A stretch of 64,000 nucleotides of DNA, taken from assembly GCA_024036415.1 (NCBI GenBank), contig JAMWET010004999.1, positions 165,001 through 229,000 on the forward strand, read 5' to 3'. Numbering within the stretch: position 1 is the stretch's first letter; the number at the start of each line of letters is the position of its first letter. Under the pieces are notes generated by a model that was not told the origin of the DNA, did not search any database, and saw only the letters and a program-made list of their open reading frames with translations. Made by a program: the position numbers and the translations under genes. This DNA is from Prochilodus magdalenae (taxonomy: Eukaryota > Chordata > Actinopteri > Characiformes > Prochilodontidae). Shown in pieces: positions 46,801 to 57,099 of the stretch.

Positions 46801-49800
46801 GGTTGTGTGTGAGGAGAGAAGAGGTGTTGGCAGATACCCTTACATACCTGAAAACAACTCCTCCTGATTTCTCTTTCCCGTTAAAGGTTTAGAACAGTCT
46901 GTTGCTTCTATTACTAAAGGAATTATACTCTCTTTCAATGAACCAAAGTTAACCAATAATAAAATTAAATCTGTTCTTGACAGGTGACGTTCCATCTAGA
47001 GGACGGCTATGATGTTGGAGGTTTGTGTACAGAGTTCTTCACACTGCTTGGTCAGAAAATAAAGGACGTCTCCAGGGTGATCCAGGCATCTGAAGACTCA
47101 GGACTCTTCTGGTTTTCTGCTGATGTGAGTCTGCAGTTGAGATATGTGATTTTCTCATATTGACTGCTGTTAGACTGGAAGTAAATCTATCAGAACCATT
47201 GCTCCTGTTTTATTGTGCATTATAGTCCACTGGCACCACTGATGAGTTATACTACCTCGGAGTGATCTGTGGAATGGCCTTTTATAACCAGTGTTATCTA
47301 AACATCGGCTTCCCATTGGCACTGTTCAAGAAGCTGCTGCATCAGAGTCCAACTCTCTGTGACCTGGAGGAGCTGTCCCCGGTGGAGGCCAGGTTCAGTT
47401 TGATTTTCTATTAACCCCTTAAACCCTGTCTACCACAAATATTTATCGTAATGTTTATTTATAGTAGTGAATCATGTATAGCAGTTACTGAATTCATACC
47501 TCTCATGGCGTCTCAGGTGGTTGGACCTTTAACATTAGACGTGGTGTCTCAGACGGTTGGAAAGACCTCTGACATGTTATCTCAGACTGTTACTGTCAAT
47601 ATTCATTTTATTGTTAAATCTTTTATTATTTCTTTACAACTTAGATGCCTGAGAGACTTACTAATGGCAGATGAAGAAGCTGTGGAGATGTTCTATTTGG
47701 ATTTCACAGTAAGAAATGATCACAAAATAATGAAATTATGAAATATGAAAAATAATGAACTCTTATGGAATGTTTGATTTTGCTGTGTATTTGTATGTTG
47801 ATGAATATACATGCGTGTTCTTCCAGGTACAGGACAAAGAGCTCATTCCAAATGGAAGGGAAATCCCCGTCACCAAAGTCAACAGGTATGCACAATGCGT
47901 TTCGAAGGCAGCGTCACATTGTTGCCAACGTTTTGCTAATAGCATTAGAAGCGTGAGCTTTGGATTCTCTCCTTCGGTGTGTCAGTGCTGGAGTTCTGTT
48001 GTTTTTCTTAACCACATGGATGCTGACACAAAGGACCTACACTGCCTTCAAACAATGGCCTAGCAGAGCACCCTCAGCATGCAGCGTTTTTTACAGACAT
48101 CAGTTTGGGACATGGCTGGGTGTCTTCCTGTCGTAGACTGTTTGAGCAGTAGGTGTTTAATCTGTTCCAGATACTGTACAGAATCTGCTTTCCACTGTTT
48201 TGCAGGCAGAAATACGTGGACTTGTACCTTGACTTCTTTTTCAACAAGGCTGTGGAGCACCAGTTCAAGGAATTTGAGAGAGGATTTTCTTGTGGCAACT
48301 ACTCCGACTTCTGGAAGATGTTTCTTCCGGAGGAACTCAGGCTTTTGCTCTACGGCACAGCGGATTACGAGTGGGAGAAGCTCCAGGAGGTAAACCGTAG
48401 TCGTTTTGGTAGGCTATGCTGTTTTGCAATGCTATCTGCGTTGTTTTAAATGCTCGGTATATATTTTTGCATATTACATTTCCCTCAGGTTGCCGCTTAT
48501 GAGGACTGTGGACCCTGGGATGAATTGATCATAAATTTCTGGACCGTTTTCCTGGAGCTGTCTGAAGAACACAAAATGAAGTTTCTGAGTAAGTATTTAC
48601 ATTTACGTTTAAGCTATTTAGCAGACACTCTTATCCAGAACGACTTACAACCGTGCTTAGTGTTCCATTGGATAATATTCCAGCTAGTACAGGAAGTTTA
48701 GAGGCTAGAACTCACCATGAGCTCAGACACTGCCCGAACAGGGGGCCAGTGCTGGTACGTAGAGATTAATACACAGACATAGAGTAAGTAAAGCATTACC
48801 TGGCAACCCCAGCCCAGTGCTCATTCCTATAGAGGAGAAAAGGTTATTATAAGTGCAACACAATACACACAGTTTACACCTCTACTAGAGCTCACTCACT
48901 TGAGTGCATTTCGAAGAGATGGGATTTATTTTCTCATGTACTGTATGTGAGCAATCGTTAATGCATAAACATTAAACACAACTGTATATAAAATATTGTA
49001 TATTTCTAATGTATAATATATAATACAGTGTAGACTGAAATGCTATTGACTACACATCAAACCTCAACTAATACTTGTTTACAGTTTACAGTAGTTGGGG
49101 AAAAAAAACAAAATTTGAACAGGGTGTAAGAATATGGAAATTATATTAAATAATAGCTATTTTCTGTTTATTGGATCTTACTGTCCTACTGAGATTTGGT
49201 TTGGTTTTCAAATTACATGAAATTTCAAACTGCAAAATTTCACAGAACAACAAATAAGAGCAAACCAGTTCACTGCCAGATCAGATGAGATCAGTCTGCT
49301 GTTGTAGGAGTTGTAGGCATGAATGTGTACAAGGACAGTTAAGCGAGAGGATATCTTCTGCTAAAATGCTGCAGATCTGGGGTTGCTTCTTGGATTCTGG
49401 AGAAATATTTGCTCTTCAACTCAAGTCAACATGACTGATACGATATATTAATCCCTACAGTGAATTTCAGCAAACCTGATTCTATCTATCTGCGTGTGTG
49501 TGTGTGTGTTTGTGTATGTCCAGATTCTGCAGCCCATGTTAGTTGTAAGATGTTGGTTGTAGAATGTGGGGTATGGAGTATAAGGAGCCCTGCTGAGTGA
49601 CCCTGAGTATGATTTTTTTGCTTGGCTTTATGGTTTATGTATCTGTATTAATATCTGACTTGTTTTTCTACAGTTTTCATGTATGCGACAAAGCGCTTAC
49701 CTATAGGAGGCCTCTCCCAGCGGCAGCTGAAGCTTGTAAAACGTGACTATGTGGACTCAGATGAGCGTTACCCAGTGGCTCAGACCTGCTTTGGCATACT

Positions 49801-49888
49801 GGAACTTCCCAACTACAGCAGCGCAAGGATACTACGAGAAAGACTTATTCACGCCATCACACATTGTGAGGTTTTTGGGAAGCAGTGA
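34117..49888 (+). CDS. Gene C: small HERC-type E3 ubiquitin ligase, complete, 988 aa, divergent paralogue
   Basis: Exons: 34117-34357, 35654-35771, 35874-35950, 37255-37476, 37853-37944, 39235-39365, 39557-39684, 41192-41259, 41370-41485, 42910-42969, 43050-43155, 43295-43487, 45273-45430, 46042-46116, 46430-46483, 46571-46639, 46758-46886, 46984-47124, 47226-47392, 47645-47708, 47827-47885, 48206-48389, 48489-48588, 49674-49888. They sum to 2967 nt in one frame. The start MIYWGEL follows the promoter directly. Residues 1-110 lack canonical RCC1 motifs; good blades follow ([53 protein letters not shown]). The HECT domain spans about 650-988, keeps DVGG (689-692), and has catalytic Cys956 in AQTCFG. 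Several linker exons differ in length from gene B (exons 2, 8, 13, 15, 16), and sequence identity is clearly lower than between A and B. Exon 17 could instead start at 46749 (in-frame, 3 residues longer). Function inferred as ubiquitin or ubiquitin-like ligase in antiviral responses. Confidence 0.92.
34481..34640 (-). repeat. (GATA)n-(GACA)n-(GATA)n array ending in a LINE tail
   Basis: A GATA run, a block of about 11 GACA units (34501-34545), then a longer GATA run to 34617, followed by TTTATTGATCCCAAAG. That last string is the inverted LINE tail also seen near 31240, so the array probably expanded from its terminal ATCT repeats. Lies in gene C intron 1. Confidence 0.9.
35238..35322 (+). repeat. 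(CA)n/(TA)n-rich microsatellite
   Basis: Mixed ACAC and ATAT dinucleotides in gene C intron 1. Confidence 0.85.
35525..35620 (-). mobile_element. Tc1/mariner terminal fragment
   Basis: The stretch TCTCACAATGTCAAACCTAC to the terminal TTTGTTTGACGATGAGTGCA matches the right end of the element at 25161-25736. Only about 95 bp remain. Confidence 0.5.
38300..39065 (-). mobile_element. Probable transposon-derived block, family unknown
   Basis: A purine-rich block with a short GC-rich segment (38760-38870) containing ATGACGTCAT, GCGGAGGCGTGACA and a CTCTGGGAAGTGGAGTC string, typical in texture of fish retroelement or DNA-transposon ends. The bases around it are AT-rich intron of gene C. No coding domain or clear termini were found. 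Confidence 0.3.
39800..40065 (+). repeat. Dispersed repeat, same family as 20005-20560
   Basis: Shares strings such as CACTAACACACCACCACC and GGTGGTCCTGTGGGATCCCT followed by a purine-rich AGGGGGATAACAAAG. Lies in the gene C intron before the exon at 41192. Nothing else recognisable is in that intron. Confidence 0.55.
42195..42615 (+). mobile_element. Tc1/mariner internal remnant
   Basis: Carries the transposase region seen in the copies at 10615 and 23483 (CCTGTTAGTGGCAGCACCAT through GGAGACGACC), with stops. The ends are missing. Lies in the gene C intron before the exon at 42910. Confidence 0.55.
43909..45215 (+). repeat. 1.3-kb (GGTA)n-type array with 128-bp higher-order units, in gene C intron
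   Basis: G-rich tetranucleotide variants (GGTA, GGTG, GATA, TATG) without interruption. The marker AAAGTGTGTAGTGTACA recurs at 44726, 44854, 44982 and 45198, i.e. spacings of 128, 128 and 216. The array starts beside a GGGTTAGGGTTAGG string and ends 57 bp before the exon at 45273. The long minus-strand frames rich in YLPTYLPT are artefacts. Confidence 0.95.
48606..48662 (-). mobile_element. L2/V-SINE-type 3' tail fragment
   Basis: The string TATTTAGCAGACACTCTTAT plus CCAGAACGACTTACAA is the inverted L2-type tail found in the SINEs of this window. Little of the body is recognisable after it. Lies in the last intron of gene C. Confidence 0.5.
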
Positions 49889-50534
49889 GAAGCCGTTTGA
49901 TCTGTTCGGTAAAGCATCAGCAGAGATATGAGGCATCTTTTATTATAATGGTCCAAAAATCTGGTTGATTGCATATTGCCAATATATATATATTTAATGT
50001 TACTGTGTTAATGACACTATTAACAAATTATGCTTTATTTCAGTGAAATATTCTAACCAAAAAGTAACATTGTTATTAATTCAGTTTTGGAGTGTTCTTT
50101 AGCTGTATTATGTCTTTAGTGTAATGAGTTTTACATAATTAACGATTTTATCTTTTATGCTTAATCTTTTCATGTTTAGCCTTTCAGTGTTCTCTTGTGA
50201 TGTGCCCAAAATCAAACAATGGAGCTGTAAACGCCCCCCTAAGAAACCTCTCCATTAGTGGATAGCCAGTGGCTATGTTTTCTCACACTGAAGATGTTGA
50301 AAGAACCTGCTACTGTGACGTTTCAATTTGTACCTGTGTACATTGATATACATACGTTTATATTAATATTATAGGTATAGTATAACACTAATATGATTAT
50401 ATAAGAAGTTTCCACCCCACTGCACAGAGTGCTTCATGGCCCACTGGAGGTCTGCAACCCACAGATTGAGAAAACCTGGCCGCGTGTGTATGAGAGTGTG
50501 TGCATAAGTGTGCATGTGTATCAGTGCGTGTGCA
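49889..50534. other. 3' flank of gene C
   Basis: AT-rich sequence presumably holding the 3' UTR. I find no consensus AATAAA close to the stop, so the polyA site is unplaced. No other gene or repeat seen. Confidence 0.4.
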
Positions 50535-50543
50535 TGTGTATAA

Positions 50544-50585
<42 letters not shown>

Positions 50586-50836
50586 TAATGTGTATGCATG
50601 TATGTGTGTGTGTGTGTGGCTGGGTGAGTGTGCGTGCGTGTGTGTGTCTGTCTGTGTGCACATATATGAACGTGTGTGCATGTATGTGTGTGTGTGTGTG
50701 TGTATGAATGTGTATTCATGTATGTGTGTGTGTGTGTGTATGAATGTGTATTCATGTATGTGTGTGTGTGCGTGTGTGTGCGTGTGTATAAATATGTGTG
50801 CATGTGTGTGTGTGTGTGTGTGTATGAATGTGTATG

Positions 50837-50890
<54 letters not shown>

Positions 50891-50929
50891 AATGTGTATG
50901 CATGCATGTATGTGTGTGTGTGTGTATGA

Positions 50930-50966
<37 letters not shown>

Positions 50967-51042
50967 CATGTGTGTGTGTGTGTGTGTGTATGAATGTGTA
51001 TGCATGTATGTGTGTGTGTGTGTGTGTATGAATGTGTATGCA

Positions 51043-51080
<38 letters not shown>

Positions 51081-51102
51081 CGTGTGTATGTGTGTGTGTG
51101 TA
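50535..51102 (+). repeat. TG-rich compound array (TG)n with TATGAATG interruptions
   Basis: About 570 bp of TG dinucleotides regularly broken by TATGAATGTGTATGCATG, which recurs. The alternating purine-pyrimidine sequence can adopt Z-DNA. Long frames on both strands here are artefacts. Lies between genes C and D. Confidence 0.95.
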
Positions 51103-51454
51103 ACCAAAGCTAATGTTAGCATGACCTCAGCTGTCAAACAAGATTTGTCTTTTTTTTAAAGACACAAATCACTGAAAGCTTACCTGGTGGTGCAGCTATA
51201 GCCGAATAGCCGATGGTCTATTTAGGAAGGCCCGGAACTTTAAAGCAGAACATATTTTGCTCTTTAATCCAGAAAAACTGAGCCAAACTGAAAAGGCCTT
51301 TCTAGACAGACACGACGCTGCCTCACTAACTTAACCTTTTAGATTGTTGACTGTTGGGGTGTAGCCATGAGTCATTTTTTCTGTAGCCACAGGTCTGTTT
51401 TTACTGTCAGAATATTTAATATGAAGATGAATAAACGCAAAACATTACAACAAC

Positions 51455-51765
51455 CTTAACACCACATCAGTGTCACCAAAGACTGCAATAGTGTTGTGTC
51501 ATGTCATGTAAATCCCAGTGTAAAGGCACCATGGTCAGCGGCAAGACGAACCGTTTGTTGTCACACATCACACGTTCAGAAGGCCTGATGTCACTCCACC
51601 TCCACCCCTACCACAGCCTTACATGAACTGTGTAAGAATATTCAAGCTGCATAGTATGGATTATCGCAGGACACCATTAGGAACCTTTACATCTCCATGT
51701 TGGGATGTCTGTAATCAGAAACTTCTTTCTGGATGGAAGTATTTTTTGATGATGCGGCGCTGAGT
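51455..51765 (+). mobile_element. Tc1/mariner remnant
   Basis: Segments AACACCACATCAGTGTCACC and GGACACCATTAGGAACCT belong to the Tc1 family of this window; the right end TTTTTTGATGATG is partly kept. The remaining intergenic DNA up to 52800 shows nothing I can identify. Confidence 0.5.
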
Positions 51766-52799
51766 GTATATGATTGCATTCTGCTTCATTCTTGTCTAAG
51801 CTGCTAAACGTTTAAGACCCTTTTATTTAGTAACTTCACTTATACAAAGCGAATAGTGACAAATCTCATAGGGGCAAAAAATAAATAATACACATAATAC
51901 ATATACATATAAAATAAATACAAACAATATTATTATTGTTATTATTATCTATGATCTTTATTGAGTGTCTCTATTTTTGAATAGCTTACTCACCATGGTG
52001 GGCTGCTGTATAATTTACAAAGATACCCAAGTCTATCAGTCTGCCTTTACTGTAGTTTATTACAGAACAACAGTTACCATGGTCAAAACACATGAGTCTG
52101 GATCTATCCCCTCTTTTTCATAGGTAAACTCATAATATGAACATTTTAAAAAGTATATTAACCAACAAATTGGAAATGTCCCACACGGGGTTATGACTAG
52201 AACTGGTGTGTGGTTATAAAAAGGCAGATCAGATAGATCCACTTTCTCTGCTCTCTGATGAAGTAATTTTGCTATGGATGTTTTTTTCCCCTCAACTGAT
52301 TCAGAAATCTTACATTTCAGGTCTCCAACATACATTGGATCTGATGAAACTATATGCATGCATTCTGTTTCTTCAACCTAGGCTGTGAACATCCTGTTTA
52401 TTTTTTAATCACAACATGAAGGTTTAGTAATAATTAAAAGCATGAGTTCTTTTAATAATTAATGGAAAAAAGATCAATAAAATAAAACGGGGCTTTTTTT
52501 CTCGCTATTCCTCGCCTATTTTGCAGCAGACACTAAACATGTTTTCACAGTCAGAACAATAAATCATTCATTAAACCGCTCAAAAATTATACATGTGAAG
52601 CAAAAAGGGCTTAAAACACTGCATTCATCTTAAACTAGGACAAATCTACGTTATAGCAGGACAGTGGGGAATGGTGCCAATAATAAGAGTGTTTAATTAA
52701 TGTTAATCTTAATAATAATATTGGTGAAGAACTTATTCTAAAAAATGATGTAATATGCAATATGCATATGCAATATGCAAAAGTTTGCGCGCAGGTCCC

Positions 52800-52975
52800 G
52801 CCCACGCCGCGATGTGATTGGTCAACTACGCTCTGCACAACATAAGCACGTGGTCGGTGACGCCCACCAATAATCTGAAGCCGAACTTCCTCCTTGTTGT
52901 GGGCAAAACAGCAGAGCGAAATCAGAAGACAGCGAAATAAGGCGAAGGGAAAAGAAGGGTTATGGATCGCACAAG
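52800..52975 (+). promoter_or_regulatory. Gene D promoter and probable non-coding first exon
   Basis: A GC-richer block with an inverted CCAAT box (ATTGG 52817-52821), a CACGTG E-box (52847-52852) and a direct CCAAT (52867-52871). It is followed by a purine-rich segment ending in a good donor, CACAAG then GTATG, at 52975/52976. An upstream ATG at 52962 would open a short uORF in this exon. No strong ISRE is visible, unlike genes B and C. A non-coding first exon is usual for HERC3/HERC4. The exact start site is unknown. Confidence 0.6.
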
Positions 52976-55900
52976 GTATGCGGGTATCTGACCTTCCGAG
53001 CTACGAGCCTTTGTTCGCCTTACTCCTCTCTGGGCGAGGTCATAACGGACGAGTTTTCAAAAAATGCTGCTAAATTAGCCGATTAGCCTGTTAGCACTCG
53101 GCGTTAAAGTAAGGTTATTTGCAGTAGGCTAAGCTAACACAAGCACGAACACTTTTACTGCTGGCTTTAAACAGCGTTATATAACAACACTTATCTGGTA
53201 TTTATGTCCTTTTGACGGGATACATGTATTATTGTCCAGCGTCTAAATGGAATATTCCGATAAAAGTGTCGATGCTGTAACGCCGTTAGTGGCTAAGCTA
53301 TCTGAAAGGTAGCTAACTAGCCTACGTTAGCTAACTGACTGTCATTACTTGTGGTTTCTGGTCTTCTCTTGGGAGTAACACATTTTGACAGCTAGTTATC
53401 AGTGACAACGACAGCTAAACCAAGCATAAACCATAAGAAATAACTGCAACAAAAATAAAACTGGGGAAGCACCGTTTTTAAATGTTAGCCATGAAACGTT
53501 AGGCTCTTAGCTGGTGCTACACCTTGTCCATTCGCGAAGTCCGTCCTAGAGATATAAAATAAGGGTTATGAGTAAAATATGTACATAATATATATAGTCG
53601 GAATTTAAATGAGCTTTAGTTCGACTTCCTATTCACAAGGTTCTTACTTGATAACCACACCTTTTAAGGTGGAACAAGAAGCTGTCCAACAAGAAACTGA
53701 TTTTATGGCTTCATGCTTAATGATATTACTGATTGGGTGGAAATGTTATGAAGCTTATAGCCAGACAGTAAAGAGGATGTCTACCTTCGTTTCGATATTT
53801 CTCCATTATCCAGTAGAAAGGAGATATATACGGTATATTGTCATTTAGACTGGCTTGATGTTAAATATTCATTGATAGACAAACATCTCCAATAAATTTC
53901 TTCACAGTGGTGGTGATGGGAACCAGGAGTCCCCATGTCTACAATGCAAATACTGCCATTTTATTTACTATCCATAACCACCAGTGAACCTCACGGTTCA
54001 GCTGAGCATACATGGCCACTCCTATTGGCTCATGGATTCCAGGTTTGTTTATATAATGTTGATGAGGATAAAATAATGGGAATAAAATCTGGGTAAAAAT
54101 AGAGACTGTTCTACCTCAAAACACTCTTCATGTATCGCTCTGACATGAATTGATCGAAAAGAAATTGATTAAAATGCATTTTAGGTCAAGGCTTAAATAA
54201 AGCAATACCTCTGATGTCAGGCAGTGTATATATAACTGTGTAATGTAATAAAGTCCTGTGAAGGAGCTTTCAACTTTTCAGACGTCTGGTTCTTATTACC
54301 ACCACTGTAAACAATTCTGAATCTGTAAGTTTCTATGACAAGGCGTTTTCCTCCAAACTACTCCTGAGTGAGTATCATTTTCTTAAAAACCATTTAATTA
54401 TGCAGACATGTGAAAAAATGTCATAAATGCAAAACATTGTAGCCATTTACTCCTGACCTTCACATCATTAGATGAACCAGGCCTTCTGGAGGTGAAGCAG
54501 GGTTAGAATAGGAAAGCGCCCCACCGTCAGGTACAGGACAGGGAAATACTGATGTGGCTAGATAATATTGGGATGAATTCTCACATTCCGCGTCTCCCTC
54601 AGTCTAGTCAGAAACTGTATGCAATTTCTGAGAATCATGTTAAACCTTGTAATCTTGTTTTGTTACACAACTTGATTTGCAAATGGACACATTGTGATAA
54701 TCTTTTATACCAACTGCCGACACCATAGATAGTCTGTGAAGTGAATAGCATGCTTCTTTTATTGCCAATGCTGCTAACGACAGAGGCTTCCTGATTAGAG
54801 TTAAAGAAGGGTTACAGTGTCTCAGCGCCGTGACTATTCAAGAAATACATCACCTGCTGATGACTAATAATCCAGTGACAGACACTTATTTGCACAGAGA
54901 TGTAAAAACCTGTCATGGCAGTGGTGTGAGGAACGTCTGCATTTACAGCTCCAGTCTTTCAGGCAATCAGTCTGTGTCACATCATTAGTAAAAGATCAAT
55001 TCCTGAGTGACATGTGAGCAGAAAGGACAAAGACTAAACTACACCATACTGCTGGAAACTGCCCTGTTCCCTGGATGTCAGCAAAACTACTAAATGGATA
55101 GCTAAACCAATTGTGGTGATGGTAGATTAATCCAGCTGATTAATTTTCATAACAAAACAAGCTTTACTACAATGTGAAGTTCACTCATATGTTAGTTTTA
55201 CACTGTACTTAAACTGTAGGTTTAACTACAGTCCAGCAATGCATTAAGACAAGAGTCACCCTAATAACACCAGCTCCTAAACAGAGCCCTCCATGTGCTG
55301 AACATCTGCCCACGTGAAGCATGAGGAGTTGTAATGTAGGCCAGCCTTACAACAACAAAATCTATTTTAAATGATTTATAATCTGTATCATTTTTTAAAC
55401 CCGTCAAAGAAACGAAGCTTGTCTGCAAGTTTCTGACCTGAAACAAAACCTGAATTAGATTTATTTATCTCTGCTTTTTAGTTTGTTCTGGGTATCTGAC
55501 TGAGATATTTGTGTGATCCAACAAAAGTATTTAAAGTAATACAGACCAGTTATTAACTGTATCACATAACTGATGCTCTTGTGTGTAGCACACTGTGTGA
55601 CAGTAATGGTGAACTGGTATTTTGGAAGCCTGGTAACAAGTCTCTTTATAGTTTGGGGTACATTGAGAGATCCCTTGCACCCAGCCTTACCTTACAGCTC
55701 ACCTGAGCATGCACGCCCATTCTTGGCCTCAGTGGTCAAGAGCTGGCCGGGAGGATTGTGAGGAGGAGGCAGTGGTGTTTGTCGCTAGCAGCTTAGAGAG
55801 AGATTAGAGAAGCTGGAGTTTTATTTAACCTCGCAGTTGCAGCTTTCTTATCTCCGCAACACAGCAGAACCCTGTCTCACCTCGCTGGCTGACAGGCTCA

Positions 55901-56968
55901 TAGAGCCGGCCAGTGTGGTGACTGGCCAAGGTAATAAAGTGGGGCCTTTTTTCTCTCTTCTCACTGTGATTAACTTCAGTATCCCCATATCTTCCCAAAT
56001 ATATCATGACGTTTGGCTGAAATTTACTGTCATATTAATAAAGATAATAAGCTCATTCTATGAGTACTGGCAGTTTGGAATAACTTATTAACCTGACACG
56101 ACTTGTTTTGATTGGCCTGTTATGTTAAAGTTTCTTAAAATCTCAGCAGAGTGAACCATATGCAGCATTGTTATCATTAACCAGACAGTAAGTACATTTC
56201 CAGAAAGAAAAAAGACTGTTTATATTGTTTCTATGTACTTTTTTTGTAATCTTTAATAATAGTTTAAAGGGTCCAGTCCGATACATTAAACTTAGTCTAT
56301 CAGTACTCTTGCAGGACTGCGTAGTGTTTGAAATGTTCCAATAACAAAAGTGAAACCTAGACCTCTCCGCCGATTCCTCCGCAGCACTATTTAAATTTAC
56401 AAGCCAAAAGTGGGTGTGACGTAAACCTAAGATGGGTGAGGTGCTGGAAGTGGGTATATGTACTGACTGCAGTGGACCTTGGACTAATAAAGCGGCACTG
56501 GTGTTAATAGCGTGCAATTGGAAAGTAATACATAGTTGTAAACGTTCTCCAGTCAAATTTTTAAAAAATGTAACTGTAAATAAGTAAACAGTTTCTGTGT
56601 GTTTGATGTTTATTGGGATACAGGTTATTTAAACACAAAATATTCAAGTCTGTTGCCTTTTTACAGCCCAACTTTAAATAATTTGTTTTTTGTTTACTAC
56701 TATGTTGAACATTAATTGTGAATTAACATGTGCAGAAGCGTGTTTTCTGTAAAGGCTGTGTTCACGTGTTTCACCTAGAAGATCCTCGAAACATGATACG
56801 ATATTTAACAGCCGGTTACTGGTCTAGATTTATGTTGTCCCACCAGTATGGGCATTGTCACCCAGCACTGCTCCAGCTTGCTCGGTTGTCCTTTCAGTCC
56901 ACTAGCTGTTTGTAATTGTAAGCTGTTTGTTTATGTAATTCTAGGCTATATGTTCATTTTCCTTTCAG
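52976..56968. other. Gene D first intron (5' UTR intron)
   Basis: About 4 kb of AT-rich DNA with no gene or clear repeat that I can name. The likely acceptor is CCTTTCAG at 56961-56968; an alternative pyrimidine-rich acceptor ends in TGTGAG just before the ATG at 57100. Confidence 0.45.
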
Positions 56969-57099
56969 GCTTGTCATTCCCACGAATGGGAGAAGGCAGG
57001 GCTGCTCAGCCTAGGGCACCCCCACCCTGCATCTCCCTCCTTTGTATTTGTCCATCTCCGTCTCTTGCACTCTCTCTCACTCTGTCTCTGTGAGCGGCA

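Noticed and set aside
50397..51159. Long frames of His/Thr (minus) and Cys/Val (plus)
   Set aside because: Translations of the TG/CA array in two frames; not genes.
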